Shown here: positions 1 through 9,215 of the stretch, piece by piece
Position numbering within the stretch: the first letter of the stretch is position 1
Layout of the letters: each line of letters starts with the position of its first letter
DNA from: Comamonadaceae bacterium
GTDB taxonomy: Bacteria; Pseudomonadota; Gammaproteobacteria; Burkholderiales; Burkholderiaceae_C
Direction of reading: 5' to 3'
Assembly: GCA_947479935.1 (NCBI GenBank)
Contig: CANKBG010000010.1
Location: 1-64,000 of the forward strand
DNA: 64,000 nt
Made by a program: the position numbers and the translations under genes
Notes under the pieces: model-generated
Told to the model about the DNA's origin: nothing
Seen by the model: the letters and a program-made list of their open reading frames with translations, nothing else
The model's database searches: none

Positions 1-191
1 CGAACGACCACAGCACTGTAAACCTCGCCTTTTTTGACGCGGCCACGGGGCGCAGCTTCTTTGATGCTCACTTTGATAATGTCGCCAACACTTGCGTAAC
101 GACGCTTTGAGCCACCTAGCACCTTGATGCAAAGGACGGACTTAGCGCCGGTGTTGTCGGCAACATCCAACCGAGTTTCTGTCTGAATCAT
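1..191 (-). CDS. rplN: 50S ribosomal protein L14, N-terminal part (3' end outside window)
   Basis: This encodes the first 63 residues of ribosomal protein L14, which binds 23S rRNA near the subunit interface. The translation begins [16 protein letters not shown] and continues through [16 protein letters not shown] and [15 protein letters not shown], all hallmark L14 segments. The ATG is at 189-191, with a GGGA Shine-Dalgarno about 10 nt upstream. The gene runs off the left edge of the window, so the downstream genes (normally rplX, rplE) are not visible. glpD lies upstream on the same strand, so rplN probably has its own promoter in the 260-bp gap and is the first gene of its operon here. Confidence 0.96.
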   Translation of the reverse strand, partial: MIQTETRLDVADNTGAKSVLCIKVLGGSKRRYASVGDIIKVSIKEAAPRGRVKKGEVYSAVVV

Positions 192-373
192 TTCAATATT
201 TCCCAACTTGCACCTTGTGCATCCCCCGCATTCAGAACTTTTTAGCCAATGGCTTCAAGCTTGAGTACCAGAAACACCAAGATCAGTCTTGGACCCGTCA
301 TCCACACCGCGAACCACTCGCCGTGCTTTTGTTTGGGTAGATAACTCCGCTTTTTTAGAAGCGAAGCCCGCGA

Positions 374-401
374 TTGTTACAACATTTTGGTGCTGTGTCA
401 A
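374..401 (-). promoter_or_regulatory. Candidate promoter for rplN operon
   Basis: On the minus strand a perfect TTGACA (396-401) is followed after 16 nt by TAACAA (374-379), a weak -10. This lies in the 261-bp gap between glpD and rplN and would give a leader of about 180 nt. I see no convincing gene in the gap; a 63-codon minus-strand ORF there has no family features. The call rests on pattern only. Confidence 0.35.
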
Positions 402-452
402 CACTTTTGAGGGTCTGAAAGCCAGAAATTCGCCCTTTTTATTCAAAAGAAC

Positions 453-2039
453 CTATAAAAGATAGCCTTTGGCCAACAATTCAAATTCTGCCAACTGCGG
501 TGACACCCCCGTTTCAGAAGCCAAAATGGACGCCACCTGGGGGGCCGCAACCAAGGCCGCCGCCGCATCCAAAAAGAGCAGGCGGTTACGACGGGCCAGA
601 ACATCCTCAACGGTCCGGGCATATTCATAGCGGGCCGCAAATCGGACCATTGCCTCATTCAATTGGGGACTGAGCCAGTTTTCTGCACCCGGCAGCTGTC
701 TAATTTGAGCGGCATCGGTGCCATAAGGTCGGTAGGGGTCACTATCATCGATGGCACTCACGTCCTGCGCCCCCCAGAGGGGCTGATGAGAAGTGATGTC
801 GTCCGATGTCAGCGACAACAACTGAGCCCGACGTATCGACTGCATCACATCGGCGGCCATGGCCCTGTAGGTGGTCCATTTGCCCCCCGAGACACTGACC
901 ATGCCGTTCGAAAAGACCCTCACGGTGTGCTCGCGGCTCACATTTTGGGTGGCCCCTTGCTGTTGTGGTCGTTGATCTGACTGCGCCAAAGGCCTGAGCC
1001 CAGCCCACACACTGGTCACATCGCTTCGCTGTGGCGCTTTGACCAAATATTGGGCTGCTTCTGCCAAAATTTGATCAATTTCGGATTCAAGAGCTTGGGG
1101 TTCCCAATCCACGACCAACCTGGGGGTGTCGGTGGTACCCAACAAAACCTTGCCCTGCCATGGCACTGCAAACAACACACGGCCATCTTGGGTGTGGGGC
1201 ACCAGAAGGGCAGATTTGCCGGGCCAAAATGAGGCGTCCACCACCAAGTGCACGCCCTGACTGGGCCGCACTGTATGCAGCACTTTGTCTTCCGCTACAT
1301 GGCCAACTTGAGTCTGCGTCATGGCTTCTATTTGATCCACCCAAACACCCGTGGCGTTGACCACGCACCTTGCTTTCAGGCTGTAAGGCGTGTCCGTCTC
1401 TTGATCTGTGCAATTTAAGCCCAAGACGCGGCCGGTACCATGTTCGGTGCTCAAACCCACCACGGGCATGTGATTGAGCAGCAGAGCGCCATGCGAAGCG
1501 GCGGTTCGGGCCAATACCAGCGCTAGACGAGCATCATCAAACTGACCATCCCAATATTGAACGCCCCCCACCAGATGAGTGACCTTGACACCCGGCAAGG
1601 TCAGCAATGTTTTTTGACGATTTAAAAATTGGGTCGGCCCCAAACCTGCACTTCCCGCCAACAAGTCATACAGCTTCAAACCCAGGCCGTAAAACCATTG
1701 GTCAATGCGGCGATAGGCCGGCATGACAAACGGCATGGCGTGCACCAGGTGAGGTGCGTTCTTTAACAAGCGCTGCCGTTCACGCAGCGCTTCCCACACC
1801 AAAGGCCAATGGCCTTGCGCCAAATACCTTACGCCACCATGGACCAATTTGGTGGAGCGGGAGGAGGTGCCTTTGGCAAAGTCGTGCGCTTCTACCAGGA
1901 CAACTTTCAACCCCCGCATGGCCGCATCAACTGCCACACCCAGACCCGTTGCGCCGCCACCAATGATGGCCAAGTCAAACTCTTCGATATTCGCAAGTCG
2001 CGCAAGCAACTGCGCTCTGTCAGTCAACAAGGGGGTCAT
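453..2039 (-). CDS. glpD: Glycerol-3-phosphate dehydrogenase (aerobic, FAD-dependent)
   Basis: GlpD oxidises sn-glycerol-3-phosphate to dihydroxyacetone phosphate at the inner membrane and passes electrons to quinone. The 528-residue product has the N-terminal FAD-binding Rossmann motif GGGATGLGVAVDAAMRG (about residues 27-43), the KGTSSRSTKLVHGGVRYL block typical of GlpD, and the C-terminal GGKWTTYR segment. Length fits the family (about 500-560). ATG at 2037-2039 is chosen over a TTG one codon upstream. It follows glpK by 6 nt on the same strand, so the two form a glycerol-use operon. No glpF or glpR is seen nearby. Confidence 0.95.
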   Translation of the reverse strand: MTPLLTDRAQLLARLANIEEFDLAIIGGGATGLGVAVDAAMRGLKVVLVEAHDFAKGTSSRSTKLVHGGVRYLAQGHWPLVWEALRERQRLLKNAPHLVHAMPFVMPAYRRIDQWFYGLGLKLYDLLAGSAGLGPTQFLNRQKTLLTLPGVKVTHLVGGVQYWDGQFDDARLALVLARTAASHGALLLNHMPVVGLSTEHGTGRVLGLNCTDQETDTPYSLKARCVVNATGVWVDQIEAMTQTQVGHVAEDKVLHTVRPSQGVHLVVDASFWPGKSALLVPHTQDGRVLFAVPWQGKVLLGTTDTPRLVVDWEPQALESEIDQILAEAAQYLVKAPQRSDVTSVWAGLRPLAQSDQRPQQQGATQNVSREHTVRVFSNGMVSVSGGKWTTYRAMAADVMQSIRRAQLLSLTSDDITSHQPLWGAQDVSAIDDSDPYRPYGTDAAQIRQLPGAENWLSPQLNEAMVRFAARYEYARTVEDVLARRNRLLFLDAAAALVAAPQVASILASETGVSPQLAEFELLAKGYLL

Positions 2040-2045
2040 CAATTT

Positions 2046-3584
2046 TTATTCTTTGGCCCACGCACGGGACCGATTCACAGCTTCACGCCATCGAGCCTGG
2101 CCGGCTTGCCTCACAGCAGATTTCACTTGGGGCTCAAACGTCTGATCAACCGCCCATTGCGCCGTGATTTCCTCTGCGCCCGACCAAAAACCAGTGGCCA
2201 AGCCCGCCAAATAAGCGGCACCTAAAGCGGTGGTTTCCGTAATGCTTGAACGCAATACAGATACACCCAGTGCATTGGCTTGCATTTGCATGAGCAGATT
2301 ATTTTGACTGGCACCCCCATCGACACGCAATTCTTTCAAGGCCAAGCCACTGTCCTTGGACATGGCCTGAAACACATCTGCAACTTGCCACGCAATGGCC
2401 TCTAGGGCAGCACGGGCAATGTGCGCACGCGAGGTGCCACGCGTCATGCCAATCAAAGTCCCCCTGGCTTGACCGTCCCAATCGGGCGCGCCCAAACCTG
2501 CAAACGCTGGCACCAAATAAACATCGCCGGTATCTTCTACGCTTGCCGCCAGGGCTTCCACATCACTTGCCTTTTGAATGATTTGCAAACCATCGCGCAG
2601 CCATTGCACCGTGGCACCCCCCATGAACACCGAGCCTTCAAGGGCGTAAGCCGTGGCAAGACTTGAACCTTTTTGAGGCTTATTGGCGACTCGGGCGTGC
2701 GGCCCTTGCCATGCCACGGTGGTGAGCAATTGATTGCGGCTGGGCATAGGTACATTGCCGGTGTTCATGAGCATGAAGCAGCCCGTGCCATAGGTGTTCT
2801 TGGCCATGCCTGGTGCAAAACACGCTTGGCCAAAAGTAGCGGCTTGCTGGTCGCCTGCCAGCCCCGCAATGGGCACAGCCATGCCCAGCAAGTGCGGTTC
2901 TGTTTCGGCCAACAAACCACTGCTAGGCACCACATTGGGCAACAATGACGCTGGGATGTTGAACAGTTTTAAAAGCGCTGGGTCCCACGCTTGCGTGTGC
3001 AGATTGAACAGCAAGGTGCGCGAGGCATTGCTTGGATCGGTGGCATGCACGCGGCCGCCTGTGAGTTGCCATATCAGCCATGTGTCGATGGTGCCAAACG
3101 CCAAGTGACCCAATTCGGCATTGCGCCTTGCGCCTTGCACATGGTCAAGCAACCATGCAATTTTGGTGGCGGAAAAATAGGCATCCAATACCAGGCCTGT
3201 TTTGTGTTGAATGCGTTGAGCTGTTTGGGATGCGCTCAGCCGCTTCAATTGATCGCAAAAAGCCGCGGTTCTGCGGTCTTGCCAAACAATGGCCGGTGCT
3301 ATCGGTTGACCCGTGCGCCGATCCCAGAGCACCGTCGTTTCGCGTTGGTTGGTAATGCCAATGCCCTTAATTTGAGACGCAGAGATGGCCGCTTTTTGCA
3401 ACACGTCTTGCATGACCTTTTTTTGCGTTTGCCAGATTTCCAACGCATCGTGCTCGACCCAGCCAGGCTTGGGAAAGTGCTGCGTGAATTCTTGTTGAGC
3501 CGCGGCAACGGGGCGGCCATCGCGGTTGAAAAGCACCGCCCTTGAGCTGGTGGTGCCTTGATCAAGTGCGAGGATGTACTTCAT
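2046..3584 (-). CDS. glpK: Glycerol kinase
   Basis: GlpK phosphorylates glycerol with ATP to give glycerol-3-phosphate, the substrate of the adjacent glpD product. The 512-residue FGGY-family kinase starts [20 protein letters not shown], with the phosphate-binding DQGTTSSR signature. It carries the conserved [11 protein letters not shown] and [12 protein letters not shown] segments and the C-terminal [15 protein letters not shown] nucleotide-binding motif. The ATG at 3582-3584 is preceded by GAGG 6 nt upstream. An in-frame extension of 23 codons upstream lacks family similarity and is not used. It is the first gene of glpKD, transcribed away from proC. Confidence 0.96.
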   Translation of the reverse strand: MKYILALDQGTTSSRAVLFNRDGRPVAAAQQEFTQHFPKPGWVEHDALEIWQTQKKVMQDVLQKAAISASQIKGIGITNQRETTVLWDRRTGQPIAPAIVWQDRRTAAFCDQLKRLSASQTAQRIQHKTGLVLDAYFSATKIAWLLDHVQGARRNAELGHLAFGTIDTWLIWQLTGGRVHATDPSNASRTLLFNLHTQAWDPALLKLFNIPASLLPNVVPSSGLLAETEPHLLGMAVPIAGLAGDQQAATFGQACFAPGMAKNTYGTGCFMLMNTGNVPMPSRNQLLTTVAWQGPHARVANKPQKGSSLATAYALEGSVFMGGATVQWLRDGLQIIQKASDVEALAASVEDTGDVYLVPAFAGLGAPDWDGQARGTLIGMTRGTSRAHIARAALEAIAWQVADVFQAMSKDSGLALKELRVDGGASQNNLLMQMQANALGVSVLRSSITETTALGAAYLAGLATGFWSGAEEITAQWAVDQTFEPQVKSAVRQAGQARWREAVNRSRAWAKE

Positions 3585-3656
3585 GGCCTCAAGGTTAACC
3601 GATAGACGCCTTCTGAAAAAGAGACAATACACATGTTGGGCGCCATACTTCAAAAT

Positions 3657-3705
3657 GGGCCCCTATGATTGACATCGGGATCACTTAGGATCCTCATAGG
3701 GCCCC
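3657..3705. repeat. Near-perfect inverted repeat in the glpK/proC divergent region
   Basis: Arms at 3657-3668 (GGGCCCCTATGA) and 3694-3705 (TCATAGGGCCCC) are complementary at 11 of 12 positions around a 25-nt spacer. A shorter GGATC/GGATCC pair lies within the spacer. The element sits between divergent glpK and proC, so a transcription terminator is unlikely. It could be an operator or a leader hairpin in proC mRNA. Confidence 0.6.
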
Positions 3706-3737
3706 TTTTAAGCGCATCACATTCTGCGAGAAATTTA

Positions 3738-4589
3738 ATGACTTCTTTGGCAATCACTGACTTCAAACAAGCGCGCCTCGCCTTTATTGGGGGCGGCAAC
3801 ATGGCGAGTGCTATTTTGGGCGGTTTGATCAGGCAAGGCCTTGCGCCACAGCAAGTTCTCGTGATTGAGCCCTTTGCAGAAACGGCGGCAAAACTGACAA
3901 CAGAATGGGGTGTGAGTGTCATTGCCAATGCATCTGAGTCCTCTGCCGCTTTGTCTCATGTTGATTTGGTCATTTGGGCTGTCAAGCCACAGGTCTTCAA
4001 AGAAGCGGCTTTACCTGTGTCTGCCTTCACAGCCCATGCTTTGCATGTGTCGGTGGCGGCGGGCATTCGAAGTGACAGCATTGCACGCTGGTTAAAAACC
4101 GATCGCGTGGTGCGCTCGATGCCCAACACGCCCGCATTGGTAGGTCAGGGCATCACTGGCTTGTTCGCACGCGTCGGTGTTTCAGCACAAGACAAAAACT
4201 TGGTTGAACAAATTTTGCAAAGCACCGGCGAATGGCTGTGGGTGAAACAAGAATCTGATTTAGATGCCGTCACAGCTTTGTCGGGTTCTGGCCCAGCTTA
4301 TGTGTTTTATTTTCTAGAAGCCATGACTGAAGCTGGCGTCAAAATGGGCTTGGCGCCAGAGCAGGCGTATCACTTGGCAAAGGCTACTTTTGGTGGCGCG
4401 ACCCATTTGGCACGCCAGTCCACAGAGTCGCCTGAAGTCTTGCGTCAGCGTGTCACCTCCAAAGGCGGCACAACCTATGCAGCGCTCACTTCCATGGCAG
4501 AGGATCATGTGAAGGAAGCATTTGTGAAAGCCATGCTGGCGGCACAAAAACGCGCCAGCGAATTGGGTGATGAATTTGGCAAAGACTAA
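3738..4589 (+). CDS. proC: Pyrroline-5-carboxylate reductase
   Basis: ProC reduces 1-pyrroline-5-carboxylate to L-proline with NAD(P)H, the last step of proline synthesis. The 283-residue product has the N-terminal nucleotide-binding motif FIGGGNMASAILGGL, the family block VRSMPNTPALVGQGITGLFA, and the signature ALSGSGPAYVFYFLEAMTEA. Near the C-terminus is LRQRVTSKGGTTYAAL. I chose the ATG at 3738, preceded by a GAG-type ribosome site. An in-frame upstream extension to 3669 runs through the inverted repeat and lacks similarity. It converges with ubiA across 47 bp. Confidence 0.95.
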   Translation: MTSLAITDFKQARLAFIGGGNMASAILGGLIRQGLAPQQVLVIEPFAETAAKLTTEWGVSVIANASESSAALSHVDLVIWAVKPQVFKEAALPVSAFTAHALHVSVAAGIRSDSIARWLKTDRVVRSMPNTPALVGQGITGLFARVGVSAQDKNLVEQILQSTGEWLWVKQESDLDAVTALSGSGPAYVFYFLEAMTEAGVKMGLAPEQAYHLAKATFGGATHLARQSTESPEVLRQRVTSKGGTTYAALTSMAEDHVKEAFVKAMLAAQKRASELGDEFGKD

Positions 4590-4636
4590 GCCAAACGGCG
4601 AGCAAGTTATTTTTTGTCTAAGCTCAGATTGACACG

Positions 4637-5485
4637 TTAAAGGTGGCTCAGCACCACGCCCGCAAACACGGCAAATCCCACCCAGTGGTTGAGGCGAAAA
4701 GCTTTAAAGCAGCCCTCGCGTGTTCGATCTTTGATGAGCAAAAAGTGCCAAGCGGCTTGCATCAGCGCCGCCATCAAACCTACCGCAAGCAAGGGCCGAT
4801 GGAGCGCCTGCAAAACAAGGGCCCATGACAACACGTAGGCCACATAAAAACCCATGATGGCCCACACATCCCACTGCCCCAAAGTAATGGCCGAGGTTTT
4901 CATGCCAATTCTTAAATCGTCATCGCGGTCGACCATGGCGTACTCGGTGTCATAAGCCAATACCCAAAACAAATTGCCTCCTAAAAGAGCCCAAGCTTGC
5001 CACGGCACTTCGCCAGTGACAGCCGCAAATGCCATGGGAATTCCAAAACTAAATGCCACGCCCAACACCGCCTGCGGCATGGCGACAAAACGTTTGGCGT
5101 AGGGATAAGCCAATGCCACAGACAAAGCCGCAAAAGACCAAGCCACTGTTTCTGTGCGCAAAGTGAGAACCAATCCAAAAGCCAACAGCGCCAGCACTGC
5201 GCCTAAACCCAAGGCTTCTTTCACGCTGATTCTGCCACTCGTCACAGGTCGGTCTGCAGTTCGTTTGACGTGCTTGTCAAACTCACGATCGGCCACATCG
5301 TTTAAGCAGCAACCTGCACTGCGCATGAGGATGGTTCCGAGTGTGAACACGACCAGCAAATGCCAGCCTGGAAAACCGTTTGCGGCCACCCACAGAGCAG
5401 ACAAGGTAGGCCACAACAGCAACAGCCAACCTGCTGGCCGATTCCATCGGATGAGATCTAAATACAGGGCAATTTTTTCACGCAT
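4637..5485 (-). CDS. ubiA: 4-hydroxybenzoate polyprenyltransferase
   Basis: UbiA attaches the polyprenyl tail to 4-hydroxybenzoate, an early membrane step of ubiquinone synthesis. The 282-residue, very hydrophobic protein has the two Asp-rich prenyl-diphosphate/Mg2+ sites of the family. The first is [15 protein letters not shown] (about residues 62-76); the second is [19 protein letters not shown], which contains the DxxxD-type motif. About eight membrane segments are visible. Length fits UbiA (about 290). It lies 5 bp downstream of oxyR on the same strand and may be co-transcribed with it. Confidence 0.95.
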   Translation of the reverse strand: MREKIALYLDLIRWNRPAGWLLLLWPTLSALWVAANGFPGWHLLVVFTLGTILMRSAGCCLNDVADREFDKHVKRTADRPVTSGRISVKEALGLGAVLALLAFGLVLTLRTETVAWSFAALSVALAYPYAKRFVAMPQAVLGVAFSFGIPMAFAAVTGEVPWQAWALLGGNLFWVLAYDTEYAMVDRDDDLRIGMKTSAITLGQWDVWAIMGFYVAYVLSWALVLQALHRPLLAVGLMAALMQAAWHFLLIKDRTREGCFKAFRLNHWVGFAVFAGVVLSHL

Positions 5486-5490
5486 GGTGC

Positions 5491-6456
5491 TTAAGACAAG
5501 CGCTGAACACCCGGTAATTTGCAGGCATAAATAGCGTTGCGCAAAGCGGCAATAGCCTCATAGCGCGTAAAGCTTTTACGCCAAACCAAGACCACCCTGC
5601 GAGTGGGCGGCAGGCCCACCACCTCGTCCACTATGGGCAAGTAACGCACATCAGGATCTTCGTGTTTTTTTCGTTGCGATGTTTCAGCCAAAGCCGCCTC
5701 AGGCACTGACAAACGCGGCACCAAGGTCACGCCCATGCCAGCGGCCACCATGTGCTTGATGGTCTCGAGTGATGAGCCTTCGAAACTTTTGCGAATGCCT
5801 TCTGCGTTGCTAGAGAACCTTGCAAACTCAGGGCAAACTTCCAGCACATGATCTCGGAAGCAATGGCCATTGCCTAGCAGCAACATGGTTTCGTTTTTAA
5901 GTTGCTCTGCCGTGATCGATGCCTGCTTGCTTAAGCGATGCGCAAAAGGCAAAGCGGCCATGAAAGGTTCATCGTACAAAGGCGCGGCGGCCAAGCCTGC
6001 ATCGGGGAAAGGCTCTGCCAAGATGGCACAATCAATTTCACCTGCGCGCAACATTTCCATGAGTTTCACAGTAAAGTTTTCTTGCAACATGAGCGGCATT
6101 TGAGGCGTATTCTTCATGACTTGTCGCATCAAATCTGGCAACAAATATGGCCCAATGGTGTAGATCACACCCAAGCGCAATGCGCCGGCCAAGGGGTCTT
6201 TGCCGCGCTTTGCAATTTCTTTAATTTCAGCCGCCTGCTCCAGTACAAGTTGAGCATGGCGAATAATCTCTTCGCCCAACGGGGTGACGCTCAATTCATT
6301 GGCGCTTCGCTCGAATAACTTCACGTCAAGTTCTTCTTCTAGCTTTTTAATGGCCACCGACAAAGTCGGCTGCGATACAAAGCATGTATCGGCTGCTTTG
6401 CCAAAGTGTCTTTCGCGGGCCACAGCCACAATGTATTTAAGCTCAGTCAGGGTCAT
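5491..6456 (-). CDS. oxyR: LysR-type peroxide regulator OxyR
   Basis: OxyR senses hydrogen peroxide through a reversible disulfide and activates antioxidant genes. The 321-residue protein has an N-terminal LysR winged HTH ([19 protein letters not shown], then [13 protein letters not shown]). The redox pair is in [14 protein letters not shown]: the two cysteines fall at residues 199 and 208, the same numbers as the peroxidatic pair of E. coli OxyR. This makes the assignment stronger than a generic LysR call. Its stop is 5 bp before ubiA. The upstream neighbour is recG, also leftward, ending 9 bp before the oxyR start. Confidence 0.95.
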   Translation of the reverse strand: MTLTELKYIVAVARERHFGKAADTCFVSQPTLSVAIKKLEEELDVKLFERSANELSVTPLGEEIIRHAQLVLEQAAEIKEIAKRGKDPLAGALRLGVIYTIGPYLLPDLMRQVMKNTPQMPLMLQENFTVKLMEMLRAGEIDCAILAEPFPDAGLAAAPLYDEPFMAALPFAHRLSKQASITAEQLKNETMLLLGNGHCFRDHVLEVCPEFARFSSNAEGIRKSFEGSSLETIKHMVAAGMGVTLVPRLSVPEAALAETSQRKKHEDPDVRYLPIVDEVVGLPPTRRVVLVWRKSFTRYEAIAALRNAIYACKLPGVQRLS

Positions 6457-6465
6457 GCCAATTTC

Positions 6466-8544
6466 TCAAGCTTTCAAAAACTCAGATTTTCCACCCAACC
6501 AGCGTGCGATGTGTCGTTCGGCTAAATCAGGGTATTTTTCCAACAGCATAGGCGCAATTTGACGCGCCCATGCCAATAAATTTTCATCGGTGGCCAAATC
6601 GGCAAACCGCAGCAGGGGCGCACCCGATTGGCGCGCGCCTAAGAACTCGCCAGGGCCACGTATTTCCAAATCGCGACGCGCGATCTCAAAGCCATCGTTG
6701 GTGTCGGCCATGGCGCGCAAGCGTTCTCGCGCCGTTTCACTCAAACGTCCGCCATCGGGTGTGCCGTAGAGCAAAACACATGCTGACGCCGCGGCACCTC
6801 GGCCCACTCGTCCGCGCAATTGGTGCAATTGACTCAAACCAAAACGCTCGGCGTGTTCTATCACCATGAGTGATGCATTGGGCACATCCACGCCCACTTC
6901 AATGACTGTGGTGCTCACTAACACCCCCATCGAGCCTTCCGTGAATTGCGCCATCACGTCCCGCTTTTCATTCACCGACATGCGCGAGTGCAGCAACCCA
7001 ACTTTCACACCGGGCAACACCGCAGACAACTCTTCATGCGTGGCGGTGGCATTGGTTAAATCCAGCGCTTCACTTTCTTCAATGAGAGGGCAAACCCAAT
7101 AAACTTGTCGCCCTTCCGACAACTGCGCGCCAATGCGACCCACCACCTCGTCTCGACGACTGTCAGAGATCACTTTGGTCACCACCGGCGTTCGCCCCGG
7201 CGGTAATTCATCAATGACCGACACCTCAAGATCTGCGTAATAGCTCATGGCCAAGGTGCGGGGAATAGGCGTTGCCGTCATCATGAGCAAATGCGGCTCC
7301 ATGCCAATGTCTTGCATCTTGTCCCTCAGCGCTAAGCGCTGCGCCACACCAAATCTGTGTTGTTCATCGATCACGGCCAGCGCTAAACTTTTAAATTTCA
7401 CTTGTTCTTGAATGACTGCGTGCGTGCCCACCACCAAGGCTGCTTCGCCCGACTCAATCAAGCACAACATTTCTGTGCGTTCTTTTTTCTTTTGACTGCC
7501 CGTCAGCCACGCCACACGAACACCCAAGGGCGCCAGCCAGCCCACCAACTTGGCGAAATGTTGTTGCGCCAAAATTTCAGTGGGCGCCATGAGTGCGCAC
7601 TGCCAACCCGCGTCCACCGCCAACATAGCCGCCAAGGCAGCCACCACTGTTTTACCGGCACCCACATCGCCTTGAAGCAAACGGTGCATGGGAACAGCTC
7701 GCGCCAAATCCATTGCAATTTCTTGGCCAACACGCTGTTGCGCAACCGTGAGTTGAAACGGCAAAGCTTCTTTGAAACGGTCGTGCCAGCCGCCTGCTTT
7801 GCGCTTTAAAGAAGGCGCACGCAAAGTGTTTCGCTCTTGCTTGGCCATGTGCTGCGAAAGCTGCTGCGCCAACAACTCTTCGGCTTTAAGCCTCTGCCAA
7901 GCCGGATGCGTTCGGTCTTCTAAAGCCGCAATAGAGGCATCGGGTGTGGGGTGATGCAAGTATGAAAGTGCCTGGCGCAAAGAATGAACGCCTTGCCCCC
8001 TAGGTGCGCTGGGCCAAGCCAATTGCGGCGGTAAAGTCTCGTTCAAATCGGCACGCGCCAAGGCACTGCCAATGGCGCGTCGGAGGTAAGCCTGTGGCAA
8101 GCCCGCGGAAGTGGGGTACACCGGCGTCAACACAGAAGGTAACTCACCTGTGGCGGCTTTGAACGAAGGGTGCATCATGGTCAGGCCCATGAACCCGCCT
8201 CTCACTTCGCCGCGAACCCTGATCACTTGGCCGATGGCCAATGCTTTTTGTTGCGCAGGATAAAAACTGAAAAATCGCAACATGCAGGTATCCGTGCCAT
8301 CGTCAACCGTCACAAGCAATTGGCGACGGGGTCGCAATTGAATTTCAGACGCTGTGACAGTCGCCTCAATTTGCACGGTGTCGCCTTCGCGGGCGTCTTG
8401 CAGTTTGACAATGTGCGTTTCGTCCTCGTAGCGCAGCGGAATGTGCAAGGCCAAATCGATGTCTCGCACCAAACCGATTTTGCGCATGGCTTTTTGCGGC
8501 GCAGACAGCGGTTTAAGGGGTAAAGACGATGAGGTAGCAACCAT
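6466..8544 (-). CDS. recG: ATP-dependent DNA helicase RecG
   Basis: RecG is a branched-DNA translocase that regresses stalled forks and processes Holliday junctions. The 692-residue product has the N-terminal wedge/OB region and then superfamily 2 helicase motifs: GDVGAGKTVVAALAA (Walker A), DEQHRFGVAQR (motif II), TATPIPRTLAMSYY (motif III), and LRGRVGRG (motif VI). ATG at 8542-8544 gives a length close to E. coli RecG (693). A TTG 15 codons upstream is possible but less likely. The recG-oxyR pairing is common in Burkholderiales. Confidence 0.95.
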   Translation of the reverse strand: MVATSSSLPLKPLSAPQKAMRKIGLVRDIDLALHIPLRYEDETHIVKLQDAREGDTVQIEATVTASEIQLRPRRQLLVTVDDGTDTCMLRFFSFYPAQQKALAIGQVIRVRGEVRGGFMGLTMMHPSFKAATGELPSVLTPVYPTSAGLPQAYLRRAIGSALARADLNETLPPQLAWPSAPRGQGVHSLRQALSYLHHPTPDASIAALEDRTHPAWQRLKAEELLAQQLSQHMAKQERNTLRAPSLKRKAGGWHDRFKEALPFQLTVAQQRVGQEIAMDLARAVPMHRLLQGDVGAGKTVVAALAAMLAVDAGWQCALMAPTEILAQQHFAKLVGWLAPLGVRVAWLTGSQKKKERTEMLCLIESGEAALVVGTHAVIQEQVKFKSLALAVIDEQHRFGVAQRLALRDKMQDIGMEPHLLMMTATPIPRTLAMSYYADLEVSVIDELPPGRTPVVTKVISDSRRDEVVGRIGAQLSEGRQVYWVCPLIEESEALDLTNATATHEELSAVLPGVKVGLLHSRMSVNEKRDVMAQFTEGSMGVLVSTTVIEVGVDVPNASLMVIEHAERFGLSQLHQLRGRVGRGAAASACVLLYGTPDGGRLSETARERLRAMADTNDGFEIARRDLEIRGPGEFLGARQSGAPLLRFADLATDENLLAWARQIAPMLLEKYPDLAERHIARWLGGKSEFLKA

Positions 8545-8622
8545 GACGCCATTGTGCCGTGGTGGCGAGCAGGCTTCATTCACCTTCAATTTACAGCGCT
8601 ACCTGTCAATAGCCCCTAACTT

Positions 8623-9042
8623 TCAGGACAAATTGGCGACTGCCTTGGCCAATACAAATGCGGAGACCACATCACGAATGGTTTTGCGCTCAGCTTGCGA
8701 GAGGGTGAGGTAGCGATCGACCATTTCTCGATCGGCCAGCCCCATTTCGATGGGGCCGGCATTCATCTCAAAAACATATGTTTTGCCTGGAGCTCGGCCA
8801 AACCGCAGTTCGTCGGGGCTAACTTGCAACCATTCGGCCAAGATTCGGAGTTTGTCTTGGGTGGGCATGACCTTGCCCAATAGCCAGTTGCGAGCCGTAT
8901 GGGGGGTGATGCTGCGGCCGTGATAGCGCAAGTTGAATGCATTGGCCACGACAGTCGGCGAAGGACGCACGCCTGCGCTCTCCAAAGCACTGCGCAACCG
9001 ATCAGCGAATTGTTGAGATTCAGGGACTTTGAGCATCTCCAT
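8623..9042 (-). CDS. XRE/CI-like helix-turn-helix regulator
   Basis: This 139-residue protein carries a helix-turn-helix domain in its N-terminal half. The region around SPTVVANAFNLRYHGRSI followed by TPHTARNWLLGKVMPTQDKL reads as a lambda-repressor-type recognition unit. The C-terminal third (about residues 95-139) is helical with a repeating acidic/basic pattern (MVDRYLTLSQAERKTIRDVV), plausibly for dimerisation. I do not recognise a named family member. It is divergent from queA, and a perfect palindrome abuts its start codon, suggesting autoregulation. Confidence 0.75.
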   Translation of the reverse strand: MEMLKVPESQQFADRLRSALESAGVRPSPTVVANAFNLRYHGRSITPHTARNWLLGKVMPTQDKLRILAEWLQVSPDELRFGRAPGKTYVFEMNAGPIEMGLADREMVDRYLTLSQAERKTIRDVVSAFVLAKAVANLS

Positions 9043-9052
9043 ACAGTACTGT
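9043..9052. promoter_or_regulatory. Perfect 10-bp palindrome (possible autoregulatory operator)
   Basis: ACAGTACTGT is perfectly palindromic and begins at the base just upstream of the ATG of the leftward HTH gene. A repressor bound here would block initiation of its own gene. It is shorter than most XRE operators and does not match the CTGT-N8-ACAG LexA arrangement. Confidence 0.35.
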
Positions 9053-9215
9053 CTTGGACGGGCCTGAAAGTGAATTGTGATATTTAATTTAAGAAATATT
9101 ACTTACATCTTGCGCCCTAAAAGGAGAAGTGCAAGCTATTCTTTGGAAATGATTTTCTTCGCCGCATGGGACAATGAGGTTTTCCTTGGAACGGGTCCGT
9201 CCGGCCCTCAAGCAC

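Noticed and set aside
255-446. 63-codon minus-strand ORF in the gap between glpD and rplN
   Set aside because: No family features or ribosome site, and it overlaps the likely rplN promoter.
2991-3545. 184-codon plus-strand ORF opposite glpK
   Set aside because: Antisense shadow of a conserved gene, with no domain.
3669-3674. TTGACA inside the glpK/proC inverted repeat as a proC -35 box
   Set aside because: No acceptable -10 lies 16-18 bp downstream; the TAGGAT is only 11 bp away.
9043-9070. LexA box near the HTH gene start
   Set aside because: The palindrome is ACAGTACTGT, not CTGT-N8-ACAG, so it does not fit LexA.
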